From Aplectana chamaeleonis (taxonomy: Eukaryota; Nematoda; Chromadorea; Rhabditida; Cosmocercidae): a stretch of 64,000 nucleotides of DNA. Positions 11,823-25,245 of the stretch are shown one piece after another; positions within the stretch are counted from its first letter, which is position 1, and the number at the start of each line of letters is the position of its first letter. The DNA is taken from the NCBI GenBank assembly GCA_029168955.1, contig JAPDOI010000144.1, forward strand, positions 310,001 through 374,000, written 5' to 3'. Position numbers and translations under genes: made by a program. Below the pieces are notes generated by a model. That model worked only from the letters and a program-made list of their open reading frames with translations, was not told the DNA's origin and did no database searches.

Positions 11823-12881
11823 TTCAATTCGGTTCTATGTTTAATGCCTACCGAATCGCATCCTACCCAGAGTTGACATTTTCAGGAACCGGCTGCCCCA
11901 CGATAATCACCCTCGCTGAAACCTCATGCCCTAATCCTGAGAGTGTTCGATGGAAATCGTAAACAACTTTCACAACACATTGACTCGCAATCCTACGCTT
12001 ACGGAGGGCATCGGGTCAACTTAATAATAATTCGTATGATGTGCGAACAACTCGAACATTGCAGTATCCATAAAATGATACATCGGGATGTAGAAATTTT
12101 TATTTTATTCGAATATTCGATTTATTCAGATATAAATTGTTCGATTTTCGTACGACTTATTCACTCAGAGATTAGAAATATCCGGTTTTCAAATCTCTGA
12201 TTCATTGGGGAATTCAATTTATGCTGTTTATTCGGAAAAAACTTAAGAACTCAATTATATATTGGGTCGATTCACAAAACAATATTCATGCGCCCACTCA
12301 CAGAAACAATTTTCTGTTATTATCGATGAATTATAAAAGAGTAACTATCTAAATATTACGTATATGGAAAAATTCGCTTCATCGGGATTTTTGAAAAGAA
12401 ATGGTCTTTGGTAGAATTAGGTCTAGTAAATGGGCAGGGCTGCGGCGGTAGATAGTTGCGCGCGATCGAAATCCCGTTGGCCGGTGGTGTCGCAAACTCC
12501 GCACGGCCAGCCCCAATGATCGCGCTTCACTGGACTCAACTTGACAAGGAAATCACAGGTAGCTCGAGAAAACCATTCGAATTTTTCGGAACCCTTAGTC
12601 TGAACCATTGTTCCATTTGAAACCCAGTGTCGAGTGCGTATCCTCTGTTTCGGATGCAAATTTAATTTGCTCCTTGGCATGCTTGTGCGGAGCGAGAAGG
12701 GAGACGGCGAGAAAGTGTGGATCGAGAAGAACGAGACGCAGCATACTCGCGCACGCACGCGATCAACAGCGGCAAAATTTCACTTCGAAACCGGGGCTAT
12801 GTCTACTTTCTGTTCACGAATTTTAGGGTCTACATAGGTAAAAAGGAAATTTTATCGGAAACCTCTCCATGTTTCTGACTA
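11823..12881. other. Gene-free stretch with two dispersed repeat words
   Basis: No supported gene. Position 12433-12510 matches 29829-29900 (see that entry) and 12690-12765 matches, inverted, 7688-7765. AT-rich TATTCG-containing sequence fills 12040-12250. Confidence 0.4.
12433..12510 (+). repeat. Dispersed repeat T copy 1 (body of a possible SINE)
   Basis: Matches 29829-29900 over about 75 bp with conserved blocks GGTAGAT, ATCGAAA.CCC.TT and CCGCACGGCCAG. This copy lacks the tRNA-like head found upstream of the other. Confidence 0.55.
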
Positions 12882-12887
12882 TTTATT
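12882..12887 (-). promoter_or_regulatory. Polyadenylation signal AATAAA
   Basis: TTTATT on the plus strand (AATAAA on minus), about 145 bp past the in-frame stop of the minus-strand gene whose last exon ends its coding part at 13034. Position and strand fit a 3' UTR. Confidence 0.5.
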
Positions 12888-13033
12888 TTCGCCTGATGAG
12901 CACAACCGGACACAAACTTTTGGGCTTCTGATAAGTTCTCGCCAGTATATGATCAAGGTTCCGCCTCGCAGTCACGTGGAAACTCCCAAAATACGCTCCC
13001 CTTCCAGTTTACCGAGTCGAATCCCTCCCTAAC

Positions 13034-13193
13034 TTATTGCCTTTCTTTCTTCAAAACAACAGCCCAGAAACAAACGAACCCTCCTCCTCCATGAAAACGA
13101 CACCATACGCGGCGGACGCACACATATTTGCCCCCGTCGTCCGTCCACATGGCCCTCGAATTCCACACGGGACTTGAGCCGGGCCACGGTTGA
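13034..13193 (-). CDS. Unknown multi-exon protein, last coding exon (E)
   Basis: This is the terminal coding exon of the minus-strand gene. The acceptor CACTCAG ends at 13194, giving a 60-62-bp intron after exon D. With the stronger GTGAGT donor of exon D the frame reads ..QPWPGSSPVWNSRAMWTDDG.. and ends at TAA 13034-13036. With the alternative GTGTGA donor the frame reads STVARLKSRVEFEGHVDG.. and ends at about 13029. I prefer the first because its donor fits the nematode consensus better, but the reading frame of this exon is not settled. An AATAAA lies downstream at 12882-12887. No domain is recognised. Confidence 0.45.
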
Positions 13194-13253
13194 CTGAGTG
13201 TGAGGGGAAATCGATGGGGAGCCGTGGAGTGGATGGAGGACACACAGACTCAC

Positions 13254-13307
13254 ACCGCGTACACATTGAGCTTGAGGGCAATGGTGGGGGCAGCTGCGAT
13301 GACGTCA
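13254..13307 (-). CDS. Unknown multi-exon protein, exon D
   Basis: A 54-bp internal exon (52 bp if the GTGTGA donor is used). The acceptor is CACCCTCAG, just above 13307, and the donor GTGAGT lies at 13253-13248. Joined to exon C the split codon is AA|T and the peptide continues DVIAAAPTIALKLNVYA(V). The flanking introns are 73 bp and about 60 bp, typical of nematodes. The product is unknown. Confidence 0.55.
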
Positions 13308-13380
13308 CTGAGGGTGAAAAACGAAAAAGAAGGGAAAAAGCAACAACAAAGAGGAATGAAACAATGGGCTAAGCGCTCAC

Positions 13381-13463
13381 TTTGGAAGCAGAATCGAGAG
13401 TGACGCCCAATCCTCGATGTGTGCCGGTCCGCTGCAGCCCAGGCCCGAATCTGGAGAGTCGTC
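13381..13463 (-). CDS. Unknown multi-exon protein, exon C
   Basis: An 83-bp internal exon with a strong acceptor (CTCTTTTTCAG, ending at 13464) and donor GTGAGC (13380-13375). It starts in phase 0 and ends in phase 2, encoding DDSPDSGLGCSGPAHIEDWA then SLSILLPK. The acidic/serine start and the compact aromatic-containing end look like a genuine conserved protein segment. I cannot name the family. Other frames carry stops across the same sequence. Confidence 0.65.
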
Positions 13464-13861
13464 CTGAAAAAGAGAAACGTTGTGTGCTCTCTTCGACACA
13501 CAGCTGCTAATGGCGAACGTGCTGCAGTAGGATTAGAGATGACGAGGACGTTGAAGGCAGTGTTCGCGATAATAATCGTGACTATTTTGGCAGAAAAAAA
13601 GAAATGTTCCGGTGACTACATGCTGTAAGGGTCTTATTGGGAAAGACGGCGAAGATTGCTATTCAACACGGAAAATCGGCTGAAGGTCGACGAACTTGAG
13701 AAATGACACGAATTCTGGCAAGCCCCGTCGACCGGAATTCCTTAGGACTTCTAAAAAGTACTGAAAATGGAAATATTTTCTATATTGTAGCAGAGGGTTT
13801 TTCGTTGCCGCAGTTTATTTCAAATCAGTGCTAATTTTGAAGCCAGCATCGGACCTTGAAT

Positions 13862-14210
13862 TTATCGTATGCGTAGAAAACCGTATATTATTTTTCAATG
13901 TTTTTGTATAGCACGGCCTCTCAAGTGAACGGAAATGCCAAAAGGGCCACTGAAAACCTTTCATTTCTAAAGGATAACCAGATTGGATACACTGGAATGT
14001 TAATTTAAATTTTGTGCCAAAATCGTTCTTAAAGTTTTTCTGTATGTGGACTTTGTGCCATAATTGTTTTCCATGTTGTTTGATGGTCGCATCAACAATC
14101 TAAGGAAAGGTGTTATGTAGATGATCGACCAGACTGCTAGATGACTCCACAACAGTTTTTAATTTTCAGAACCTCAGGTTTTGTGGGTGATGCCAGCTAG
14201 CCTCTAAAAT
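13862..14210 (+). mobile_element. MITE family Q copy 1
   Basis: About 350 bp matching the elements at 24923-25245 and 46005-46385: a start resembling ATCGTAYGCGYAGARAACCGTA, then TTTTTCAATGTTTTTGTATAG, GGCCTCTC, and later TTGTTTTCCATGTTG, GGTCGCATCAAC and GGTTTTGTGGGTGAT. It lies in the intron between exons B and C of the minus-strand gene. The terminal TTAA seen in other copies is lost here. Confidence 0.75.
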
Positions 14211-15162
14211 GTTTGACTCTACACAAAAAAGTGGTTTTAAGCGCGCACCAACCCTTTGATAAACACTTCCACCCGTTTCTTCGATATTCACTCGAAATTT
14301 TGAATTTTTAATTCTTTCAGATTCTAAAATAATTCAAAGAATCAAGTCACTCAACTTTTTCAAACAATCGGCCCAATTCAGGTCGAAACCAGATATTAAA
14401 CTGCAAGCAAATTTCAATTTCCAATCCAAAGCTAATCGATTGAGTTCTGCAAGAACAGATAATCTTTCAAAAATTTTTCTTTGATCGTCGCCCAAATCAA
14501 ATAGTGAACAGATTTTCAAATGTATTCACTAATTCAAAATGATTTGTGCCTGGAAATTCAAAAAACACTCATCTAGAATTTTCACAAGATCGAACTTTTC
14601 AAAAAATAAAGATGCCGGGTTACAGATTTCACAATCATAATATTTTCAAGTCTTTTGCCGCCTTGGTCGAATTTCCGAATAAATGGTTTTTTTTCCGGAT
14701 TCGAACATCGTTTAAACTTTACCTCTAGTGAAAGGATAAATCAGGCCAAGCCGAATAAGTCCTCTAAAAATTATTGAATCACTGAAAAATGAATTCGAAT
14801 TTTCCAAGAATTTTCAAATAATGAAAGACTAGAACTGAATAGTTTTTCAGTACTGAATATTTGAATATCGCTACCAGAACACGCTCGAACACTCGACAGA
14901 ACGGATAATCCAAATTTCCGCATGAACCGGATATTCGACAGAAAAAAATCTAAAAATTCGATTTCTCACGTGAAACGAAAACTCGGGACATTAAATAAGT
15001 AGAATTATTCTGATAAATTGTTCGATTTGGCTCCGATTTGGAAGAGTATTCGTGCTGGAGCTCAGATAGTGGATTATCTCGACAAATTAAAACCTAGTAC
15101 TAATGTAACCTTTTTTAGCCAATTGCACAGCATTGATCGGAAACGTTGACTTCAAATGTTAA
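14211..15162. other. AT-rich intronic stretch
   Basis: Lies within the large intron between exons B and C. It is rich in TTCAAA and TTCGAA words and short palindromes, and there is no gene or repeat copy I can define. Confidence 0.4.
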
Positions 15163-15640
15163 CGGCAGAGTTCACGATGACTTTCGTCCCCGAAATTCTC
15201 ACTTCGAGCAATACGTTGTTCACCAAGCGTTACAAAAATTACGAAGACACGGCGAAAAACTCAATAAAACTTCTTATTTTAGTGAAATTATTCTCTGACC
15301 TGGACTAGTTGTCCGGTTGAATGAAGAAGTTCTCGGTGACTATGACCAGTGAAAACTGGGGTCAATCGGAAATGGAAGAACATTTTATGCAAAACTGCAT
15401 TACCTAGGGTAAAAAGCAGAGAACGGAGCAACACAGTAGAGAATTTGAAGGACGGGCCCACAAAAGATTTCATTGTCACAACAAGCAGCTGCACTATGAG
15501 TTCCTGATTGGAGTGAGAGTGCAATATATCGTGTACTTCTGGTGCGTTTTTCCATTTTTTCGTCATTTCAGCGCTATTCGGGGACCAAACAATGGTTCTA
15601 GCAGATAATCTCGAAATTGAAGATTATTGTAATAAGGCCT
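15163..15640 (+). mobile_element. TTAA-flanked MITE, subfamily E copy 1
   Basis: About 478 bp preceded by TTAA (15159-15162). The left terminus is CGGCAGAGTTCACGATGACT. It aligns over its full length to 60456-60939, with shared blocks such as CCTGGACTAGTTGTCCG, CGTTTTTC..TTTCGTCATTTCAG and ATCTC.AAAT.GAAGATTAT. The right end is eroded. It lies 77 bp from exon B of the minus-strand gene, inside the intron. Confidence 0.75.
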
Positions 15641-15717
15641 AGTCATACTGTAGCCGTTATCCACCTTGCAATCTAGAATTGACCCGCCAAACAGGTGCAA
15701 ATGACGCGGAAACTTGC

Positions 15718-15837
15718 CTGAAGCAGCGAGGGAAGCGGTAAATCAAGGTCGGACGTGAGCGGAGGCATGCCTTCTCGTTGCACTTTCAGCATCACATCAC
15801 TCAGCGACATCGTCGACGACTCACATAAAGTCGGAAT
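15718..15837 (-). CDS. Unknown multi-exon protein, exon B
   Basis: A 120-bp exon of exactly 40 codons, phase 0 at both ends. The acceptor TATGTGCAG ends at 15838. The donor is GCAAGT (15717-15712), a GC donor after CAG, giving a GC-AG intron of about 2.25 kb. The peptide is IPTLCESSTMSLSDVMLKVQ then REGMPPLTSDLDLPLPSLLQ. The frame is maintained from exon A and into exon C without adjustment. No family is recognised. The Ser/Leu/Pro-rich composition suggests a linker region. Confidence 0.6.
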
Positions 15838-15969
15838 CTGCACATATGACATTGAGTATTTAGATGTTACACATAAAAGACAAAAAAAAATGAATTATGC
15901 CCCCTCTTCCCGTCCGAAGACAGAAAAAACTCCCACTCACTGATAGAAAACCATGAAACCTCTCCATAC

Positions 15970-16315
15970 CTGATGTGGCAGGGCGAGAAATCTCAGCTCG
16001 GGAGCGATCGACTTGTGCAAATCGGCGAACGTCCGCCTTGGTTTCGAGGGCGCTGAGCGGACGATACTCGTCGACGTCGGTGCAGAAGCGGTGGCGATCG
16101 GAGCCGCGGCTCTCGCGGCTCTACGCCAACGATCCTGTGACGTTGACGCGGCGTTGGCGCCGGCCGCTTCAAGCTGAATCTCGTTGTCGTTGACGTCCAC
16201 GTATCGGCCATTGTCCTGCGAGGCGTCACGTCCAACAAAATTCGCCAGAAGACTAGTGGGACGTCGTTGATTCGACGACGGAGTCGTATGAGGTCGAGTG
16301 GCCACAGTTGGCGCG
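15970..16315 (-). CDS. Unknown multi-exon protein, exon A
   Basis: A 346-bp GC-rich exon with a strong acceptor (a T-run followed by TTTCAG, ending at 16316) and donor CAG|GTATGG (15969-15964). It takes one base from the preceding codon (AG|C = Ser when joined to the exon at 26447-26949) and ends in phase 0. It encodes 115 residues: a Thr/Ser/Arg/Pro-rich start, LLANFVGRDASQDNGRYVDV, an Ala-rich middle, and KPRRTFADLHKSIAPELRFL near the end. Codon use is strongly coding-like compared with the surrounding AT-rich DNA. The intron to exon B is 132 bp. The product is not recognised. Confidence 0.7.
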
Positions 16316-16789
16316 CTGAAAAAAAAGAGAATTTATTATGACGATTCTCTCATAGAACAAATGGGGACAGGGCTAAATGCCTCATAAGGCCGCCGATGAC
16401 AAATTTCAGGGTGCGCGCCATTACATCCGATCGAACGCCGATTAGAACCGCCGGAATCTGGGCTATATCCAGCCTGGCGCTAAAGTTCCCAAAATATTGA
16501 TGAGAATTCACGGAAAACTAGATTCCATCGATAAAATAAACAATGTTTGCGCAAATGCCGCCATCTGACGCTCAATCACGGTTATTTACAGAGGCCATCG
16601 GCATTTATTTGCGCACACAATACGACGAAACCGCCGCTATCGCTGAATTGAATCTTTCCTCCGTTTCGCAGAACATTGAAAGACTACTTTTGCTTGTTTA
16701 ACGCTAAAAATCATGCTTAAGACACAATATACACATCTGTTTGTCAATTTAACACAAAATAGAAGATTTGCAAACAAGGCAAAAACTTT
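16316..16789. other. Intronic stretch with a short ORF
   Basis: Between exon A and the tRNA. A 55-codon minus-strand open frame at about 16346-16513 ends with MARTLKFVIGGLMRHLALSP and has decent codon use but no splice sites. An inverted pair TTTGCGCAAATGCCG / CGGCATTTATTTGCGCA spans about 16545-16615. Confidence 0.25.
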
Positions 16790-16861
16790 TGGAGGTATGG
16801 GGAATTGAACCCCAGCCCTCTCCCATGCTAAGGGGGCGCTCTACCACTGAGCTATACCCCC
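16790..16861 (-). tRNA. tRNA-Ala (anticodon AGC)
   Basis: A 72-nt cloverleaf on the minus strand. The acceptor GGGGGTA pairs with TACCTCC (one G-T), followed by discriminator A. The D arm is GCTC-AGTGGTA-GAGC. The anticodon loop TTAGCAT has anticodon AGC at 16829-16827. The T arm is TGGGG-TTCAATT-CCCCA. In the anticodon stem CCCCC/GGGAG, positions 28 and 42 give a C-A mismatch. A T5 run (plus-strand A at 16781-16785) four bases past the 3' end fits a Pol III terminator. There is no intron and no encoded CCA, as expected in eukaryotes. It lies on the same strand as the flanking minus-strand gene, in its large intron. Confidence 0.93.
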
Positions 16862-16989
16862 ACAACGCCTAACCGCATTACATCGCTCATGAAGAATGCC
16901 GCGGTATCATTTCAAGTGATAAGCACATGAATTCACGTGTACACTAATACATTTCTCATACAAGGAATGAACATCGATAATTGATTCCT

Positions 16990-18022
<1,033 letters not shown>

Positions 18023-18295
18023 CAGGGATGTGCGAAAAATTATCGAAACTAAAAAAAACCAAAATTTTCAATTCAAAAATTCGTAGAACACTTCGCAATA
18101 CTATGCTATGTTGCAAAAGTGCGCCTTTTGATTTTCGTTTTTTTTTTCGAGAAATCAATACCGAAAAAAAAACCGAAAATTTTTCGAAAAATGGTTGATC
18201 TCCAGTTGGCCTATCTGCACCCAAAGAAATTGATCTCGGAACGAGAATTTACATTTCTCGATTTCTCGTTTTTGGAGGTTTTCCGCACATCCCTA
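18023..18295. mobile_element. hAT-like MITE, family O
   Basis: A 273-bp element with inverted ends CAGGGATGTGCGAAAA and TTTTCCGCACATCCCTA. The interior is A/T-rich with repeated TTTTTCGA/TCGAAAA. The CAGGG ends resemble family N, but the following bases differ. The flanks share only GATA, so the duplication is unproven. Confidence 0.6.
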
Positions 18296-18448
18296 GATAT
18301 GTATAGTGTTCTTAATGTTCCAAAAAATACAATGTACAATGAATTGCGTAGCATCAAAACGCTACTAAACCATTTTGGTGACATATTTCTAATCGCTGGA
18401 ACTCGTAACCAATTGAAACGGTTAGGAGCAGAAGTTGGATCGGATCCA

Positions 18449-18592
18449 CAGTCGGCATAGATCCTAATGCTACTTAGCGTTCCCTATCGAAGGTTGGCGC
18501 GAGCTCAGTGCCATGTGCTACAACATAGGTGCACCAAGTTTGCGCCAACCTTCAATGAGGAACGCAAAGTATCTTCAGGATTCATGCCCATT
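18449..18592. mobile_element. 150-bp palindromic MITE, family A copy 1
   Basis: Inverted arms CAGTCGGCATAGATCCTAAT... and, in reverse complement, TGGGCATGAATCCTGAAGAT..., meeting near GTTGGCGC/GCGCCAAC. It is similar throughout to 48478-48626 and more distantly to 20682-20837 and 35042-35146. Confidence 0.75.
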
Positions 18593-18735
18593 GTACGTAT
18601 TATTGATTTCCGGTTCAAATTATTGGCATCGCACGGAGTAGAAATCAATTGATATATTTGTTCCTCAAGAATGAAATCAGCAGATATCATCCACAAAAAT
18701 AGGGTCCAATATTCGGCCTGATAAAACTATACATA

Positions 18736-19339
18736 CCATACCCGCGCTAAGTTTTGTAAAAACGGGGAGCATCAGGCAAACTTGGCAAAAAAACGTCCGA
18801 TGCATGTAACATTTTTGAATGAAGACTTTTTTGAATTCTGAAAACGTTATCATATTCACAGATCAAATTGCTACCTAAATATGTCACTTTTGTGCCGAAG
18901 TTCTCTAAAAGCGCTTTGTTTTTAAAGGAAATAATTTTTGCAATCGTTTTTCAAAAACGTCGCGCTCGGCGAAGCGTTGAGCAGTACATGTGATGGAAGA
19001 GCCATCTGGATGCTTTCTTTATAAATTAGGTGCAGTAGAGTATATCAAGGTTTGTTTAGGTCGGATTTTCAAAATCCTTAATTTGAGAGTCAGGGGTTTT
19101 CGCAACAAAACCCCGACTTTTCAGGCAGTTCTCAAGCGTTTAGTGAAGGACTTCGAAAATTCAACCTAAACAAACCTTGAGATTCTCCCATCTGCTCCTA
19201 ATAGCAATTTGATCTGTGAATATGATAACATTTTCAGAATTCAAAAAAGTCTTCATTCAAAAAAAATACATGCATCGGACGTTTTTTTGCCAAGTTTGCC
19301 AGGTGCTCCCCGTTTTTACAAAACTTAGCGCGCGTATTG
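18736..19339. mobile_element. TA-flanked long inverted-repeat element, family W
   Basis: A 604-bp element with TA at 18734-18735 and 19340-19341. The arms of about 138 bp (18745-18882 and 19203-19334) are more than 90% identical as inverse copies, starting at CCGCGCTAAGTTTTGTAAAA. The spacer contains a second palindrome (ATCAAGGTTTGTTTAGGTCG at 19046 versus its inverse near 19180). No coding capacity. Confidence 0.75.
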
Positions 19340-19475
19340 TATTTCGCAGAAAATGACTCTGGAGTCTGGAGAAAATCGCAGTCCTGAGTCGGTCATCTAT
19401 CACTTTAGGACAGAGTGGCAGTTGAAATGGTTATAATGCCAAGCGTTTTCCAAAAGAAGAGGTCTGTATAAGAAA

Positions 19476-20340
19476 CTTAGTATCCGAATCACTCCTTTTC
19501 GGATATCGGACCGGATATCCGAGATCCGGATAATCCGATATCCGAAAATTTGAAAAAATCCATTATCTGAATCGAACCAATATCCGGGAATTAAAAATCG
19601 GCATTATCTGAATCGAACCATTATCCAAAGGGTCGAAAATTCGGATAAAATCGGATAAAATTTGGATAAATTTCGGGTGAAATTCGGGTAAAATTTCGGA
19701 TAAAATCGGATAATTTTCGGACAAAATAGGATAAAAATGCACTAGGCCACGCCAATTTTCCGTACCGCCTTCTATGTTATTAGTGCATCAACCCAGGATT
19801 TTCCTCCTTCCGAAATCGGAAGAGTCGTTGCGGCGCTGAATAATGAGCGTGGTCAAGTGAGATGACCAAGTGGCTAGGTATTCAGTGTAGTTCTTTGTGT
19901 AGTCGCTTTGCATACCTTTTACTAGCTAGTTGTCCTGAAAAACCTGTGTATGAATAATACTGAGCCTCCCAACGACGATAGAGTAATTGAAGATTTGTTT
20001 TCATATTTTCATTAATATGCATACATGAAGATTGAAGTCTGCATGTGAACATGCTGCAAATGTAATGAAGTACTATGTAATGTTTGCTCCATTATGGATG
20101 TTTTCAAAGGCTTGCCTTGAGTGCCTTATTTCTATTTCACCGTTTTTCCTCAACTTTGTTCCGAAAATATCCGAAAATATCCGACCGGATATCCGTATCC
20201 GAATCATTGGAAAACTGAGCTTATCTGAATCGATCCATTATCCGAAAATTTGAAAAAGCGCATTATCCGAATCGATCCATTATCCGAAAAATTAATTTCG
20301 GTTATCCGAAAAATTATTTTCGGATAACATATATACTGTA
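19476..20340 (+). mobile_element. hAT-like GGATATCCG-rich element, family P copy 1
   Basis: It begins near ACTTAGTATCCGAATCACTC and matches, inverted, the end of the element at 56683-57440. The interior repeats GGATATCCG, GGATAAAAT and CCATTATCCGAA(A/T). The right end reads TTTTCGGATAACATATATAC. No clear duplication is visible at this copy. Confidence 0.65.
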
Positions 20341-20681
20341 TCAGCAAATAAAAAGAAATGATAGGGCACAGATTTCTGTTCCAAAGGCTACTAATTGTGC
20401 CAATGGTGTTTTGAAACCTCTTCAGCCCATCAAAGTCAAATCACCCACGGAAGCAGGTTCTGGAAAATAGTTTCTTTTGCCCCCTAGTGCATATTAAAAT
20501 GTTCACTACGACTGAAAGCACTTCCCCTCTGAACCCATTTCTACAGGTAATTCGATGCGGTACGGTAAGAACAGCAAAAAACTGAAATAGGAACAAGTCC
20601 ACCATTGAAGTCTAACGGTCGAATTTTTCCAGCAATACTGCTCACGTGAGAGTCGTTTGGGGCGCTAAACGCAAATATGAG

Positions 20682-20837
20682 GCACAGTCGGCACGGATCG
20701 CGCTGATACTTCGCGTTCCATATTGCAAGTTGGCGCAAACTCGGTGCACATATGTTTGTTATAAAATATACGCACCGTGTTTGCGCCAACGCACAACAAG
20801 GAACGCGAAGTATCACTGCGATCCGTAACGACTATGC
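20682..20837. mobile_element. 150-bp palindromic MITE, family A copy 2
   Basis: Arms GCACAGTCGGCACGGATCGC and, reverse complemented, GCATAGTCGTTACGGATCGC, converging on GTTGGCGCAAAC / GTTTGCGCCAAC. It belongs to the same family as 18449-18592, with a GATCGCNNTGA variant stem shared with the copy at 35042. Confidence 0.8.
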
Positions 20838-21137
20838 AGTTGTTCAACCAGGATTTGAACCAATTCTGACAAGACTCCATAAAAAGACTATAAGCATTTT
20901 CACAATTTCTTTGACCGGACAAAACAAGGCATTCAACTTTCGCACAACCAATCAGGTCAGCGGATAATAAGTGCCCGACGGTCGTGGTGCGACATTGAAC
21001 AAGAAAAACGTTCAATTATTTCACAGATAACAATTTCAAGATGATTCAAAAAACTGCTTATTTCTTCTCGGATAAGGCACACTTGAAAGTTCGATTTTAA
21101 AGAGAAAACAATTGAAAACCAAGATATGAACTGTACT

Positions 21138-21302
21138 TGTCGTAGAGAATATCCGGTCCGCAGTTGCAGACAGCCGCTGTTGCAGCACGCAGCACGATGG
21201 TAATCGTGCTGCGTGAGCCTAGTGGTCCCAGTACGATCACCTCTGAGTTGCGTGCTGCAGCAAAGGCTGTCCGCAACTGCGCACGGGAATTTCATGCCGA
21301 TA
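21138..21302. mobile_element. Palindromic MITE, family B copy 1
   Basis: Ends CCGGTCCGCAGTTGCAGACA and the inverse CTGTCCGCAACTGCGCACGG, followed by GCAGCACGCAGCACGA near the centre. It shares termini with 30839-31156 and 56209-56365. Confidence 0.75.
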
Positions 21303-21783
21303 TAGACAGAGCGAATAAAACGGTGGAGTAAAAAATCTATTTGAAACTACATATTTTAGAGAAAGAACTCGATGCCCGGTGGAAAAAATCACTGAAGCGC
21401 GGCTGGCAATAATGGTTTGAATTCATTGAATACATTGGGAGGAAACTCAGATTTCAACGTTAGAACTATGGGATTGAACAAACTTTCTGGCTACGGCACA
21501 TCGCAGAGCATCGCGCACTTGCGCATAAAACATTGAAACACTCGAAAAAAGCAGGACCAAACCAGCAGGTATCAAGAGTTATAATGGAAAATATACAATT
21601 GTACATCATTTGGACATCGTGTAAAGAGAAGGAACGAAATCTGTGGGGAACTCTCGCCATTCTGAGAGAAAAGTTCAGGATTTCCGACAATTGATATTCT
21701 TCATGGCAAAACGAGTTTCAAATCATTAAGAGATCGATACACAAGGATCCCTATCACTGGAACAAGCGGAAAATTAAAATTTG

Positions 21784-21908
21784 ATATTGACAGTAGTTTT
21801 CTGTAGCTTAGAACCGAGTATGGTACAGGTTTATTCGGTTAAGCCGGTTTAAGCCGAATAAACCTGTACCATACTCGGTTCTAAGCTGCAGAAAACTACT
21901 GTCAATAT
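21784..21908. repeat. Near-perfect 125-bp palindrome
   Basis: Arms of about 55 bp (ATATTGACAGTAGTTTTCTG... and its inverse) are identical except for one T/C position in the stem (GTAGC versus GCAGC). The centre TTAAGCCGGTTTAAG is itself partly palindromic. The termini can be read with a flanking TA. Its freshness suggests a recent hairpin MITE insertion or a foldback. Confidence 0.85.
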
Positions 21909-21940
21909 ATAAATTTTTTATATAATATAAACTATAATAT

Positions 21941-24634
<2,694 letters not shown>

Positions 24635-24922
24635 CAACTTTGTCAATGCCGAGATTAATTGAAAGTCGTACATGGACGGAAAATTAAAAATTCGCCGATA
24701 TTAGACTCCAAAAAAATCTAATAAATCTAATTCACATAAAGTTTCAGTAAAGAGAGGACATCAAAATACACTCTTCTTTTCAAGACTATGTATTTCCCCC
24801 CAGAAATCACAGAGAAAAGCAGTCGAAAGAAAAAAATACAAACAAAAACTTAAATTTTCGACATTAATGAAGTTGCGTAATTTGTTTAAATGAAAGAGAT
24901 CGTCACTACGTAAATTGTTTAA

Positions 24923-25245
24923 AGGCATCGTACGCGCAGAGAACCGTATACTATTTTTTCATGTTTTTGTGTAGTTTGGCCTCTCTAGTGAACGAAAATG
25001 TTGAAGGGGCCCATGAAAAACCTTCATTTGTAAAGAAATGTCAATCGGAACACATTGTAAATACGAATTTGAATTTCGCGCCAAAATCCTTTTTGAAGTT
25101 TTTCTGCTTCTTTTAGAGGCCTCGTCACTGTCATTTTCGGAGTTTTTCTGCATGTGGAGTTCGTGCCGCAACTATTTTTCATGTTGCCTTACGGTCGCAG
25201 CAACATTCTTGAAAAAAGTGCTAGATGACTGGTGAGATTTGGTGG
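24923..25245 (+). mobile_element. TTAA-preceded MITE, family Q copy 2
   Basis: TTAA (24919-24922) is followed by AGGCATCGTACGCGCAGAGA and a body aligned to 46005-46385 and 13862-14210. The right end is not clearly defined: similarity fades after AAAAAAGTGCTAGATGACTG. Confidence 0.75.

Noticed and set aside
12423..12758. 111-codon minus-strand frame
   Set aside because: Composed largely of dispersed repeats T and the 12690 word; no splice context.
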